Part shown: one piece after another, positions 1 to 11,947 of the stretch
Layout of the letters: each line of letters starts with the position of its first letter
Numbering within the stretch: the stretch's first letter is position 1
DNA from: Tetradesmus obliquus
Lineage: Eukaryota > Chlorophyta > Chlorophyceae > Sphaeropleales > Scenedesmaceae
Direction: 5' to 3'
NCBI GenBank assembly: GCA_030272155.1
Contig: CP126201.1
Location: 4,946,501 to 5,010,500 of the forward strand
DNA length: 64,000 nt
Notes under the pieces: generated by a model
What the model was told of the DNA's origin: nothing
The model's database searches: none
The model's input: only the letters and a program-made list of their open reading frames with translations
Made by a program: the position numbers and the translations under genes

Positions 1-238
1 GGACTGGAACAACCTGCCAGGCAGGCACTGTGTGCCAGAGGTCCAATGAGTGGTGGTGGTTCTGCAACTGGGGCTCAAGTGAGTAGTGACGATGCAGTGC
101 CACAGCTACTAAATGCATGGTTCACACAATGCTGCTGCTGCCTGTTTGCTTGCTTCTTGCGCTACCAAAGCTGCATCACAACAAATGTGTCAGCTGCCTA
201 CCAGCTTGCCCCACTCGCCAGCTCACATTTTGAACATC

Positions 239-305
<67 letters not shown>

Positions 306-1812
306 CCTCGCCCTTGCAGCCCCCACACGCCCCATCATCCCTGCTTGGGCGCAGTGCGGAGGCAGGAGCAGCACACCCTACAACGGCCTGCCAGGCTGCG
401 GCAGCACGGGCAGGGAGTGCGCTGACAGGGCCTGGTCTGGCGTGACATGTGTGGCAGGCCACAGCTGCCAGCGCGACAATGAGTGGTGGTGGGGCTGCAA
501 GCCAGGCGGCTCCACAGGTGAGATGAGTGTGCATGAGGCGAAGTTCTGGCTGTGCTGTTGCAACAGTTGCGGAAGCAGCCGGCCATGTCACATGGCTTGG
601 CATCAAAGCATTGACGACGTGCAGCAGGCAGCTGCATTGCAGGGAAGCAACGCTGTAGCCGGGGCCAACGATGAGTAACAACGTCATCAGCTGTCGGACT
701 TGCAGCATGTCAAGTTACATCGTGTTGCCCCCTGCATGGTAGGTAAGGGCATACCTGACTCCGTTGACAGTCACTTGTTACAGCAGATTTTGACATGCTG
801 TATGGTGGCTGCTTGGCTGCCTGCAGATCCATGTGCAGGTCGCACCTGCAGTGGCCGCGGCAGCTGCAGCAACGGTGTGTGCAGCTGCCAGGCTGGCTGG
901 AGCGGCGCCAACTGCGAGATCCAGGGTGAGCAATAAACAACCAGCTGTGCACAGGATCCTCTGGCTGCTGCTAAAAGTGATGCTGGGTTTGATTGCATTT
1001 GAGCCCCTGCCATGGCTGGATAAACAAGATCGCAAGTCAAAATCTAAACATACACACACCACCAGTTCACCTGCATACGCATCACAGCCGTCCAAGCCGT
1101 CAGTCCTCAAGCTGCTTCTGTTGCTGCTGCTGCTGCCTGCCTGCCTCCTGCTGCTGCTGCATCTGCTGCAGCTCCCCAGCCCCCTGCATCTGGCGGCTGC
1201 CCTGCCGGCTGGGAGCGCGCTGTTGGCACCCTTTACGACAGCTGGCCCAAGCCAGGCACCACCGAGTGTGTGCAGTACAGCGGCTGCCGCTGGGCAGGTC
1301 TGTTCTCCAGCATCAGCGCAGGACCCCTCTTCAACGGGGCCCCCTGCAACGCCAACCAGTGCCTGGCCCGCAACTTCATGGGCATGAACTACCGCGCGCA
1401 GTGCCTGAACGGCGGCAACGGCGAGGTGGCGTGCCGCTGGCCGGAGTCTGCTGTGCGCGCGTGGCGCATGGGTGCCACCTGGGACCAGCGCAACCAGCTG
1501 CTGAATGGCATCCTTGACGTTATGGTAGAGGGCGTGCCGGGCAGGGTCACGCGCGTGAACATTCAGGATGTGTGCAACGACAACGACTGCGCCGGCTGCT
1601 GCAGCCGGAACACCGGCAACGGCGCGTACCCGCTGATTGACATTGAGAAGTGGGCTGCGCTGGACCTGCTGCAGAACTTCGACCCCAACCAGCCCAACTT
1701 TGACATCAACAATGTGGCCAAGCCCACCGCAGGTGGCAGGAGGCCCGGGGTGCAGGATCAGAACTCGGTGATGCCGCTGTGCTACAGGCGCGTCGGCACC
1801 ATCACGAAGTAG
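1..1812 (+). CDS. Secreted CBM1-like / EGF-like modular protein, 3' part
   Basis: The 5' end lies outside the window. Exons by splice consensus are <3..78, 320..517, 827..925 and 1172..1812, all joined in phase 1, giving 337 residues to the stop at 1810. Exon 1 holds the end of one CBM1-like cellulose-binding module (TGTTCQAG, NEWWWFC). Exon 2 holds a second (AWAQCGG start, then CQRDNEWWWGC). Exon 3 is a compact EGF-like module with six cysteines (CAGRTCSGRGSC, CSCQAGWSGANC). Exon 4 is a roughly 210-residue Cys-rich domain with LYDSWPKPGTTEC, CRWAGLF and CNDNDCAGCC that I do not recognise by name. CBM1 modules are mainly known from fungal cellulases; no hydrolase catalytic domain is visible here, so a wall- or polysaccharide-binding extracellular role is inferred. 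Intron 1 ends in a long CTG run. Confidence 0.82.
241..303 (+). repeat. (CTG)21 microsatellite before a 3' splice site
   Basis: Uninterrupted CTG/GCT triplets in the intron ending at 319, just upstream of the pyrimidine-rich tract and CAG acceptor of exon 2 of the CBM1-like gene. Confidence 0.95.
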
Positions 1813-2857
1813 ATGCGCGGATGTGCAGCAGGCTAGCTCGCGGAACCCGCACATGCATGGCGCCTCTGGTGAATTACTCGGGCGGCTTGGGCGACCCTTG
1901 TGTCTGAACCATTGACTGGCTGTTTTAAAGCTTTGCAATGTAGGAACTCCGTGTTGTTATTGCTTGTCCTGCTGCTACTGCGGCAGCAGCCTAGAGATCA
2001 GGGATCTGAGTTGTATCAGGTGCGTGTACAGAATAAAAAACTGTGTAGGCGCTTGGTGATGTGGTAGGGCTGCATACTGAGGTTGTCGGACCAAAGTCAA
2101 CACACTTCAGTGCCAGCCAGACGCACTTGTTGTGCTGCATTGGGCTGCCTCTGCAGCATATTTGGGTGTTGGTGTCTACCAGTTTACCTGTGTGTGTCGT
2201 GCCGCCAGCCCACCATTATCAGCATCGGCTGGCAGTGCCACCACGTTCAGTACAGCAAACTGCAACGCATGCAGCACGTGACAGGACAGCTTGGAGACTC
2301 CTAGGCCTGCTCTGTTGGAAGAAGACTGCGAATGGTGTTTGGTCTTATCAGTGAAACATCAACCGGCTCCTGAACATAATGCCGTATGAGGTTTGGGGTG
2401 TCACAGCGTGGTGCAGCTGCTCTGTGAACCTCTTGCTTTTAGAGTGGTGACTTGTAGGCTGCTTTGTGAACCTCCTGCTTTTGAAGTGGTGACACGTACT
2501 ACTAGTAGGCTGTTTGTGTGGCGCATGGCACGGTGATACACGTTGAATTTGCTCTGGCGGCCACTGGCAGCGATGACATGAATGGCACTTGGGGCATGTC
2601 TCCAACTTTGTAACAAGATTTTCGGCTTCCACCGTGTGAAATCGGTCCTGTCATCACTGAACCAATCGGTGACCGAAGCAGCATTGCTTCCTTCACCATC
2701 CAGGCAACATCAACACAGCAGTATATGGAGGTTTCGGTCCAGTGACAGGCATAACCCATCCATACAGCAAAGGCATAACAATAGACGCCATCCTTGTGTT
2801 ACCAGCAACAGCTTATTCCGCTCAAGGTTTGACCACACAGTTGCCCACAACTCGCTG
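1813..2857. other. Convergent intergenic / 3' UTR region
   Basis: Lies between the stop of the CBM1-like gene (+) and the stop of the FSH1-type hydrolase (-), so it should hold both 3' UTRs. Open frames here are short and show no recognisable protein. The only internal structure seen is an imperfect direct repeat of about 38 bp at 2422-2500. Confidence 0.6.
2422..2500 (+). repeat. Imperfect tandem duplication, about 40 bp x2
   Basis: Unit 1 (about 2422-2459) and unit 2 (about 2463-2500) share CTGTGAACCTC / TTGTGAACCTC, then TGCTTTT and AGTGGTGAC, with a few substitutions. It lies downstream of the stop of the hydrolase gene on the minus strand. Confidence 0.7.
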
Positions 2858-4175
2858 CTACTGATGCTGTGCAACCGCAATGAACTGCTGCAAGAATGTC
2901 CTGATGTCGCTGACAACGTCTTTCCTGCAAGGTATCAGGTGGCCTCCATCATGCAGGATGCGCTGCCTGGCAGACGGCTCCCACAGTTGATACAACTCAT
3001 CGCTCAGCTGCTGCTGAATCTGCCTGTCTCCAGAGCAGCCACCGTCTTCTCCTGCAGCTGCATACACATGCAGCGATGGCAGCTGCAGCGGCTGCTGCTG
3101 CTGCAGCAGCTCGTGGTGCTCCGGCGCTGGAGACACAAACCCCGATGCAAGGATTGCAAACCTTGGCTGCTGCAGCTGCTGCTGCAGCTGCACACCTAGC
3201 CCGCTGGTGACACCTGTGACACCTGCATCCTGCTGCTGCTGCTGCTGCTGCAGCTGTGCCACAACTGCCGCCACCACTGTTGCGCCCTGCGAAAAGCCCA
3301 GCAGCCCATCCACCTGCTGCACCCCCAGGCTGCTACTGCTGCTGTTGCCGCATAGTACATCTTGTATGACCTTCCAGGACGCCTGCCAGCCATGGCATTG
3401 GCTGTTGTGCTGATCGGCAGTGGCCACATCTGCTGGCGCTACCTGCCAGCCTGCAGAGGCAGCTGCTGCTGGCTCGGCAGCTGTGTCCTGGGCGCACACG
3501 CCCAGGTCAACAGGGGGTTGCTGCTGCTGCTGCTGCTGCTGCTGAAACATAGTTTGGAGCTGCGGCTGTGCTGCCAGTAGGTCAGTGGACAGCAGCCATG
3601 CCCGCTTTGGGGCAGGCAGGCCGCAGCTTGGCGCCCCCAGCTGCTGCTGGGAAGCTGCCTTGGCTTGCGCTGATACCTGGTTTGGGGCCCGCTGCGATTG
3701 CTGATGTACATGCTGGGCTGTTTCAAGTTCTTGCGCAATCTTTTGGTGCTGCTGTGGCTGGCTTGGCGCGTCTTGCTCTGCAGCTGCTGGCTTGTACCAG
3801 AGTGGCAGCACATAGGGTGCGTCTATGAACACGAAAGTGGCAATGTCTGTAAGCTTGCGCTGCAATCCCGCAAGTCGTCCCTGCGCACATCAAGCAGTAT
3901 TGCAGGCAGCAGCAGCTGGCTGGTAAGACAGGGGGATGTCAGCCTGGCTGCTGCACACTGTCATGGCATGCACAGCATGACAATGTTTGCATCAAGTGCA
4001 GCCTGATTAAGTAGCTGTCATTCAGCAAGGCTCCAAACCCTATGAAAGATACCTTGAACTGCTTTGCATTCTGTCTGAAACCATGTATGCACAGGATGAC
4101 CAGCTTCCTGTGAGTCCCTGTGCTGGACTGCTGTCCATCCAGCTGCTGCTGCCACTGCTGCTGCTTAGTCGCCAT
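2858..4175 (-). CDS. FSH1/OVCA2-family serine hydrolase
   Basis: Two exons, 4053..4175 (ATG at 4175) and 2858..3880, joined in phase 0 across a GT-AG intron; 381 residues. Exon 1 gives LVILCIHGFRQNAKQFK, the family N-terminal motif (LCLHGFRQN); exon 2 continues GRLAGLQRKL then FVFIDAP. The nucleophile elbow is GFSQGA and the C-terminal histidine motif is GGHLIP, as expected of an alpha/beta-hydrolase with Ser-Asp-His. Family members are about 220-250 residues; the excess is low-complexity Gln/Ala-rich insertion encoded by CAG runs, notably between FVFIDAP and GFSQGA. The substrate is not known; cytosolic esterase activity is inferred from the family. It shares a 438-bp divergent promoter region with the USP37-like gene. 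Confidence 0.9.
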
Positions 4176-4613
4176 GACAGCGTCGAATACATGGGTATAA
4201 TCTCCTTTAGAAAGGTTACTAGAGTGGCTGATGCTGAAGCATTTCAAAACACATGATCGTCTTGATGACTAAGCCCCAGATAACTTTGAACAATTGTCAC
4301 CTGTTGCTTGAAATGCACGCACTGGAACACCTTTTGAGAGTTCTCTTGTGACTGTTTAAGCAAAGAGCGAAGCCGATTGCTTTGTGTTTGCTGTCAATCG
4401 CTTCCACTTGCATACACCCGAGGTTGCAGCTTGTCTCTGCTCCCTGGTGTAGCGGCAGACTCACACTTAGTATCATCGTTATGATTGATACTTTCTGCTC
4501 TTCATAGTAGCGGCACATGCCGCGCTTGGATCCAAAGCCTGGACAGGCGCATCATGCTCAGCAGGGCAGCACAGTGCAAGTCTGCAGGAGCCGGTCTGCT
4601 TCTAGCCTAAACC
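4176..4613. promoter_or_regulatory. Shared divergent promoter region
   Basis: 438 bp between the start codons of the hydrolase (-) and the deubiquitinase (+). It must hold both 5' UTRs and promoters. I see no convincing TATA box or defined motif. Confidence 0.55.
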
Positions 4614-6684
4614 ATGGGCACAACAGCAGCTGGTGAGTAGAACCAACGCCATCATGGGCGTGCATGCCCCGCAGTGCCATCACCTGGCCAGGCTGTGGCA
4701 ACACCGCATTCAGCAGAAGCTGCTGCATCTCAACCTGCTGTGTGCGCCCATGCAGATCCCAGAGAGAGGCGCAGGGTGCTGCAAACAGGCGGGAAAGACC
4801 CAAAGCCCAAGCCTGCTCCAAGCAAAGCTGACAGTAAGCACAGCATGGCTTGCACGTGACAGCCTGGAGACAGCTGCACAATATGTAGTGCAGCACAGAG
4901 CAAGGCATCATCAGGCACAGCACTGCATAGCAACACACCAGCTGACACAGTGGTGCAGAGTATTGACCATCGTCATGTTTGGCTTGCAGGGTCTGGTTTG
5001 CCGGGCTTTGGCAATGCTGCAGCAGCAGGCAGTGTGGCAAAGCGGCAACAGGCCAAGAGCAGCAAGCTCAACACACCCACCAAGAAGCACACCACGCCGC
5101 CGCCTGCAGCAGCACCAGCAGCTGCTGCAGGAGGGGCCGGTATACTGCACAACCGCGATGCAAACCAAGCAGCAGCAGTAGCAGCAGCGGCGGCAATCCC
5201 TCTTGCAGGAGACCCTTACGAGTTTCCTGCAGATGATTGTGAGGAGGATAATGTGCAGCGCCAGCAGCAGCAGGCTGGCACTGCTGCCGGGCCTGCAAAA
5301 CAGCAGCAGCAGCAGCCTCGCGCGGCTGCAGCAGCAGGCACAAAGCCCAAGCCCAGCAGCAGGCTAGGCGCGCTGGGCTTTCCTGGCATTCGCGGCGGCA
5401 TCAACAACAGCTCAGCAAGCAGGCAGCTGTTCAGCGGCGTAGCCGGTGCCGCACATAACTCCTCGGCAGCTGCTGCAGGCTTTGCCACTGCAGGCGCGGT
5501 GGTAAGCAGCACGGCTGGTGGACAGGCCGCGCGCGTCAAAAAGCAGGTGCGGTTGACGCTGCAGCTGTCCTGCAAGTGCTTGCAGCCCAGCCTCAGCGCC
5601 AACACACCTGTCTGCACCTGCAGCAGTGCTTAAACATGATAGCTGGTGGGCTGTATGAATTTATTTTTGACCAGGCTTGCAGGAGTGCTCTGCTCCTGCT
5701 CATCACTGCTCCGCGTGGGTGCAAGCTTGCGTGTGGCTGTGTTTCCTTGCCGCTGTGGGCACTACTTCGCATTGGAGATGCTGCTAGACGCTGCTGCTGC
5801 TGGCTGCGCTAGCACGCATACATATATAACCTCATATGTAAACACATGTCCATGTTACCTCGCGCAGGTGGACATCCGCGGCTTCACTGAGCCGCTGCCG
5901 CTGCTGTCCAGTCCCACGCGCTACAACGGCAAGCTGCCAGCAGGCATGCTCAACCACGGCAACACCTGCTACCTCAACGCAGTGCTGCAGGTGCGTCTGT
6001 AGTGATGGTGCAGCTGCTGGTGCTGCCTGCGTGGTGTTGTCCCTGACAGAGTGTTTCACCATGATGCAAAGCGCAACCTGCTTGCTGCCATGCACAGGTG
6101 TTAGGCTTGCCATGTTTACTGCTGAGCGCGCTTTATATGCTTGCCCGCCTGCTGTTGCTGCTGCTGCCAGGCGCTGCTGAGCCTGCCGTGCCTGGCTCGG
6201 GACCTCACCAGTGACAGCCTAGCACAGCTGCCGCTGCCGCAGCATGGTGTGACGCTGGCGCTGCAAACATGCCTGAAGCAGCACACAGCATCCTGCGGGT
6301 GAGCGGTGCACTGGCGATTTTGTGCGCACCGCACCAGCACCTGTTTAGGCACTGTGGTGTGCATCAGCCAAGCGGCAGCTCAGCAACGTTGGCACAGGCC
6401 GCTATTCTATGCCCTGCAAGTGCCTACTGGATCGTGCCCGCCCTTCGTGACCGGGATGCTCGTGCAGGTCAGCAAGCCAAATTCACTCTGCACACCCCGC
6501 GTGCTGTTTGCTGTTGCCTGTGGGCTGCTGCCGCTGCTGCCGCAGTGCCATCAGCCCTGCTGCGGTCAGTGCTGCAATGGCGCAGCTGTCGGCGCGCTGG
6601 GGCGGCTGCAGGCAGGAGGACGCGCACGAGTTCCTCACAGCGCTGCTCGAGGCGGTGCAGACTGAGGTGCTGGCAGCACAGGTG

Positions 6685-6722
<38 letters not shown>

Positions 6723-9700
6723 GTGCTCATGAGCATCGAAAGTTTTCCGGGTGCTGTTGAAGTTGCACCAGCAGGGTGCTGTTTTACTGCTAGAGTTGTG
6801 AAGCAAACCACTTGGTTACTATCACTAGCACGCCCTGATCCACGACAATGCTGCTGCTCAAACTGCCTCCTGGCATGTTGCGCATGTTTTGTTGGAATGC
6901 AGGTGCGGCAGTTGAAGAGCTCTGCCGTGCTCACAAGCAGCAACGATGCAGCACCTCCTTCGGCAGCAGGTGCTGCAGCCGTGGAAGCAGCCGACTGCGC
7001 TATGCCAGATGCTCATGCAGAGGCAGAGGCAGAGCCGCAGCAGGATGCTGAGCAGCAAGCAGCAGCAGCAGCAGCAGAGCCTGCTGGGCTGGCTGCAGTT
7101 GCGGCTGAGCAAGCAGATGCAGCCACAGGGCCGCCTGCTGCCCAAGCAGCGACAGCAGTGGGTGGCCCACGATTGCGTGTCTCTGCTGTGCTGTGTCCTG
7201 CGAGCCGCAACTTCTCGGGCTGCCTGCAGCATACACTCACGTGCAGCGAGTGTGGGCACGTCACTCTTGTTAAGGAGCAGTTCAATCACCTCAGCCTGGA
7301 CCTGCCAGCAGCTGCTGGTGCTGGCAGCGGGGGTAACGCAGCTGGCGGCAGCGGCAGCGCGCCAGGCAGCCCAGCACGTGGCGCGGGGCAGCAGCAGCAG
7401 CAGCAGCAGCAGCAGGGCGCTGGTGCTGGTGGTGATGGTGAGTTGAAGTGGCTGCTGTCTGGCGGGGTGGGCCAGCAGCAGGCTGCTGCTGGCGGCATCA
7501 ACAGCAGCAGTGAGCCGCCGCTGGTGCCAGACCTTCAGGCGCTTCTGGCTAACTTCTTTGCGCCAGAGTCACTGGAGAAGGCCTGTGAGGCGTGCGGCGC
7601 TGCGTCAGCACAGCACAGCCTGACGCATGCAGTGCGGCGGCTGCCGCGCGTGCTGGTGGTGCACCTGAAGCGCTTCCAGTGGCAGGTGCTGCCTGGTGGG
7701 GGCGCGATTTGCAGGTGAGCGGGGCCAGTGTGTGCTATGTGGCACTTGCCTGCTGGTGTGGCTGGTGCATGTGCGTGTTGTAGGTGCCAAGTGCGGAGAT
7801 GGCCAGCGCCCTTTTTGCAACCTTTTGTATGTGCGAACTGCCCGTTCAGCGCGTGTTGTCTCAGTGTCAACAGCAGCAGCTGGTGTTGTCTGCACCTGCA
7901 CATTGCATTCTCCTGCGAGCCCCTCTGCCTTCACTTACAGCCACAACTCACTGCCGTCACCACTCATGGCTGCAGGAAGCTGTCGACGCGGGTGAGGCCA
8001 GACAGGCAGCTGCACCTGGGCGCAGTCTGCTGCCCCGGCAGGCCCGTGCCGCCGCTGCTTGCCGAGCTGATGCCTGCAGGGCTGCTGCAGGCAGCAGACG
8101 CAGCGTGCAGTGACACACCGCACGCTGTTGAGCCGTGTGGCGACAGCAGCTTAGCAGGCAGCAAGCGCAGCAGGCCCAGCACATGGGATGGCGAGCCTGA
8201 CCCACAGCAGCAGCAGGCGAAGCAGCTGGCGAAAGGGTTGTCACAGTCCTGGGCGGCAGCAGCAGCAGCAGCAGGCTTAGGTGATGCCGGCAAGCCAGCG
8301 CAAGGGCAGCAGAGCAGGCTCGGGCGTATGAGCCAAGCTGACCCGCAGCAGCAGCAGCAGCAGCATGGGCCTGGCTTCAATAGGAAACAGCTGACGCTGG
8401 ACAGTAAGCTGTTTGGCAGCAAGGCTGATGTGTTCACTGGGGCACGGCCTGACGGCGGGCGCCACACCGACTTGACGCAGGTGCGATGCAGCTGAGAGGG
8501 GCTTGAGGTTTATGCAGGAATGCATTGTGTTATAGGAAGGCACGGCACGGGTGCGTTGCATGTCAGCGCGTACTTTGAGTCGCGCTGGGCTCGTGTGCGC
8601 GCAATGTGTGCGCTTTGGCATCACCATGCACTGCCATTGCTGCCCAGCTAGCTGCCCCGTTGGCTGCCAAGTAGGCTGCCTAAGTGCTGACGTGCGCGTT
8701 TGTGCGTGGCTGTCGCAGGTGCAGCATGACCAGCAGCAGCAGCGGCCCCGCAAGCGCAGCAGGAGCCCGCAAGAGGAAGTAATCCGTGCCAGCGGCGAGC
8801 TGTGCATAGAGGCTGCAGACGCCGATGGCGCCGACTGCTTCGGCCTGCCGCGCAACAACAGCAGCACGCAGGTCGACCTTGTTGGCGTGGTGAGCTGTCT
8901 TTGTTGTGTAGCAGCAGAGAACGGGGACAGACGGCTGCACGCTGTACCAGCGCAGCGCCATCAGTGTGACAAAGCAGCCGTCAGCGTCAGCAGCGCAGGA
9001 AAGGAGCTGTCAGTGTCTTTCCTTACATGTCTGCCGTAATCCATGTGCTATTGTCAAAGCTGACTTTGCTTGCTGCTGCTGCCGCTGCTGCTGCTGCTGC
9101 CGCTGCTGCTGCTGCTGCTGCTGCAGGAGGAGGAGGAGGATGACCTGCAGCGGGCCATCAAGGCCAGCCTGCTCACCGCAGCACAAGAAGGGCACCCCAC
9201 TGACGCTGCCGGCTGCCTTGATGCAGCGCAGCCTGGCAGCAGCGTGCCAGACTTGCAGGATGGCAACAACAGCAGCAAGGACAAAGCAACAGCACCCGGT
9301 GCAGCTGCAACACAGCAGGAGCCTGATATGCCGCAGTGGATGGACCCTAGTGGTGACTCAGGTGCTGTGGTGGACTGCTCCACACCTCCCAGCACGCCCA
9401 AGTCGCAGAGCCGTGTGGCCAGACCGCTGTCAACGCTGCTGCAGCCGCACAGGCAGGATCTGGATGATAACCTACACGGCTGGGTGCCAGTCGGTGACAC
9501 GAAGCAGCAGCAGTCCCGGCCGACTGGCTGGGGCTCGTCATCCATCGACGGCTGGGCTGCTAGGGAAGCCAAGGAGTTTGAAGCTAGGCTGCAGCGCGAG
9601 AAGCAGCAGCAGCGTGCCGGTAGTGGCAGGCTGAGTGGCGGCGCGGCAGGCCTGAGTGACGGCCTGGCATTTAGTGACGAGCGCCCCGCTGCACCCCGCA

Positions 9701-11947
9701 GCAGCCAGCAGGGCGAGCGCTGCATGCCAGCTGGCACGCCCTTTGCTGGCCTGCAGCGGCTGGGCCTGGCTGGAAGCAGCAGCGGGCTGGGCGCCTTAGC
9801 TCCTGGCAGCCCGCCGCGCTCTGATCAGCCGCAGCCTGCGCGCGGGCGCAACGTCAGCAACAGCAGCGGCGCGGGCGGGCCGTTTGCCAGCCACAGGAAC
9901 GCTGCTGCTGCTGCTGCTGGCGGCGGCGGCGGCGGCGGTGCTGCTGGCGGCGTTGAGGTCATCAGTTTGCTGGATGGTGTGCATGGCATGAGTGAGGAGC
10001 AGCAGCTGAAGCGGGCGATGGAGCTGTCACTAATGGAGAGTGCTGCTGCGGCTGGCGGGGGTACAGATAAGTTCGTTCTTTTTGGAAGTGGTGGTGCAGC
10101 GGGCGGCCTTGCTGGGCTTGTTGACAAGGACAGCTATGATGAGGAGGCAGCGCTGCAGAAGGCGCTGGAGGAGTCTGCTGCTGCTGCAGAGATGCAGCAG
10201 CAGCAGCAGCAGGCGGAGGCTGAGGCAGTAGCTGAGCTCCAGCAGGGCAGTGGCGAGGCTGGGCAGCAGCAGCAGCAGCAGCAGGGGGCAGGCGCAGGCG
10301 TGCCAGCTGGCAGCGGTGATGCCGAGGGTGGGGCTGATGATGATGACGATGATGCAGTGGTGGTGGCGGAGGGTGGCGCTGGCGGGGATGGTGGCCAGCA
10401 GCAGCAGCAGCAGCAGCGGCAGCGCCTGCCCCTGGTGAGGAATGGCGTTGAGCATGTTCGGGTTGCAGCCACGTAATGCATATGCTGCTGGCGGTTTGAA
10501 CAGGCTAGTGCAGCTGTCTGCTTGCCTTGTGTAGGGCCATGCAATGTCTGCTGTTCTGGGATCAGTGTAGCTGCACAGTACCTTTTTATCGCCTATTCGG
10601 CTTATGAATGTTTTCCTGAGGCACCCTGGCTGCTGATGCTGCTGCTTGCAGGTGCGGCTTGTGGAGGACAGTGACTGCGAGAACGAAGACACCCAGGCCG
10701 GCTCCACTGCTGCTGCTGCTGCTGGCACTGCTGCTGAGCAGGCAGCACCTACAGCAGCGGCAGGTACGGACACCGCTTCCATGCAAGTGGACCAAGCAGA
10801 GCATGAGCCTGCTGCAGCAGCAGCAGCAGCAGTTGACCAGCAGCAAGTACCAGGCAAGGAGAACCAGGAAGTTCAGCAGCAGCAGCAGCAGCAGCAGCAG
10901 CATGGCGCAGCAGGCACTGCTGCCATCAACAGCAAGCCCAAGCGCTTGCCCCTGGGGGAGGTGCTGTGCAGCAGAGATGCTGCACGTACAAATAGCGTGC
11001 TCGGCGGCGCTGCGGCAGCACCAACGGCAGCAGCACCTGTCAAGCAGCCACGCCTTGCTGCAGCTGTCGCTGCCTCACAGGCCGCAGCAGCAGCAGCAGT
11101 GAATGGCAAAGCTGACAGCAGTGGCCAGGCAGGCGGTGAGCTGCAGACGCTGCATGCTGCAGCGGCAGCGCAGGCGGCTGGCGCGTGGCCGCAGGCGAGT
11201 GCGGCGCTGTACCGGCTGCGTGCGGTGGTGCGGCACAAAGGGCCGCTGGCCTCGTCCGGCCACTTTGTGAGTGAGGTGCTGAGCGACCAGCAGGTGGGTG
11301 GTGGGGGCATGACTGGCCAGTCATGCTGCTGCAACTATGCTGCTGCAAATCATGCTGCATTCGCACACGTGTGGCATGCGATGGGCTGAGCTGGCTTGAG
11401 CAAGCTACGGCGCATGGACTCCAGCATGCTGGCTGGGGGCGTGTGTGGCGCAGCAGGTGAGGCCGTGTTGTGCTTGCATGGGCTTGGCTGGCCCCAGCAT
11501 GCAGGCCAGGAGCTTAGCCTTACAGGGTGCTTGGCGGCTGTTGGGGTGATGGGCATCGGCAGGGGTGCTCACAGGGCTCGTGCGCTGCCATCTCGGCGCT
11601 TGGTGCTGCCCTGACCTGCGTGACTTGTGCTGCACCAGTCTGATGCGTGCAAGCTATGCAGCCTTGACCAAGCACTCCTCTGCCTCAAAGAGGACAACAG
11701 CTCAGCTGTGACAGGCTTGTTATGTGATAGGCTGTGACCAGGCTTGCGTGTGCTGCTGCTAACTGGAGAATGCTGCCGTGCATCGCCTGCCACGCTGCTG
11801 CAGGGCGGGCAGTGGTTCCACTATGACGACTCCTTTGTGCAGCCCACCAAGCTGGAGGCAGTGGTGGGCCGCTGCGAGGGCGACGGCTACTTGTTCTTTT
11901 ACAGCAACAGCGCCATCTTGGGCAGCAGCCAGCAGCAACATAAGTAG
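4614..11947 (+). CDS. USP37-like ubiquitin carboxyl-terminal hydrolase with three UIMs
   Basis: Twelve exons with consistent phases: 4614..4632, 4675..4833, 4990..5546, 5868..5990, 6171..6298, 6546..6681, 6903..7714, 7976..8480, 8719..8889, 9127..10434, 10652..11293, 11804..11947; 1567 residues. The ATG sits in ACCATGG. The Cys box GMLNHGNTCYLNAVLQ puts the nucleophile near C279; QEDAHEFL follows. The zinc-ribbon-like part has CSECGH and CEACG; then LPRVLVVHLKRFQW. The His box is SGHFVSEVLSDQQ (about H1510), followed by WFHYDDSFV. Three ubiquitin-interacting motifs (about residues 871, 1158 and 1208) lie between the Cys and His boxes, the arrangement of USP37. It should remove ubiquitin from proteins; substrates are unknown. 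Long polyGln/polyAla tracts interrupt the domain. I see no animal-like N-terminal PH domain. Confidence 0.93.

Noticed and set aside
223..708. Poly-Ser / poly-Leu / poly-Ala frames over CTG runs
   Set aside because: Translation of intronic triplet repeats, flanked by good splice sites of the real gene.
778..1938. 386-codon open frame on the minus strand
   Set aside because: Antisense to the CBM1-like gene, runs through its introns, Ala/Val/His-rich without motifs; the plus-strand exons have clear domains.
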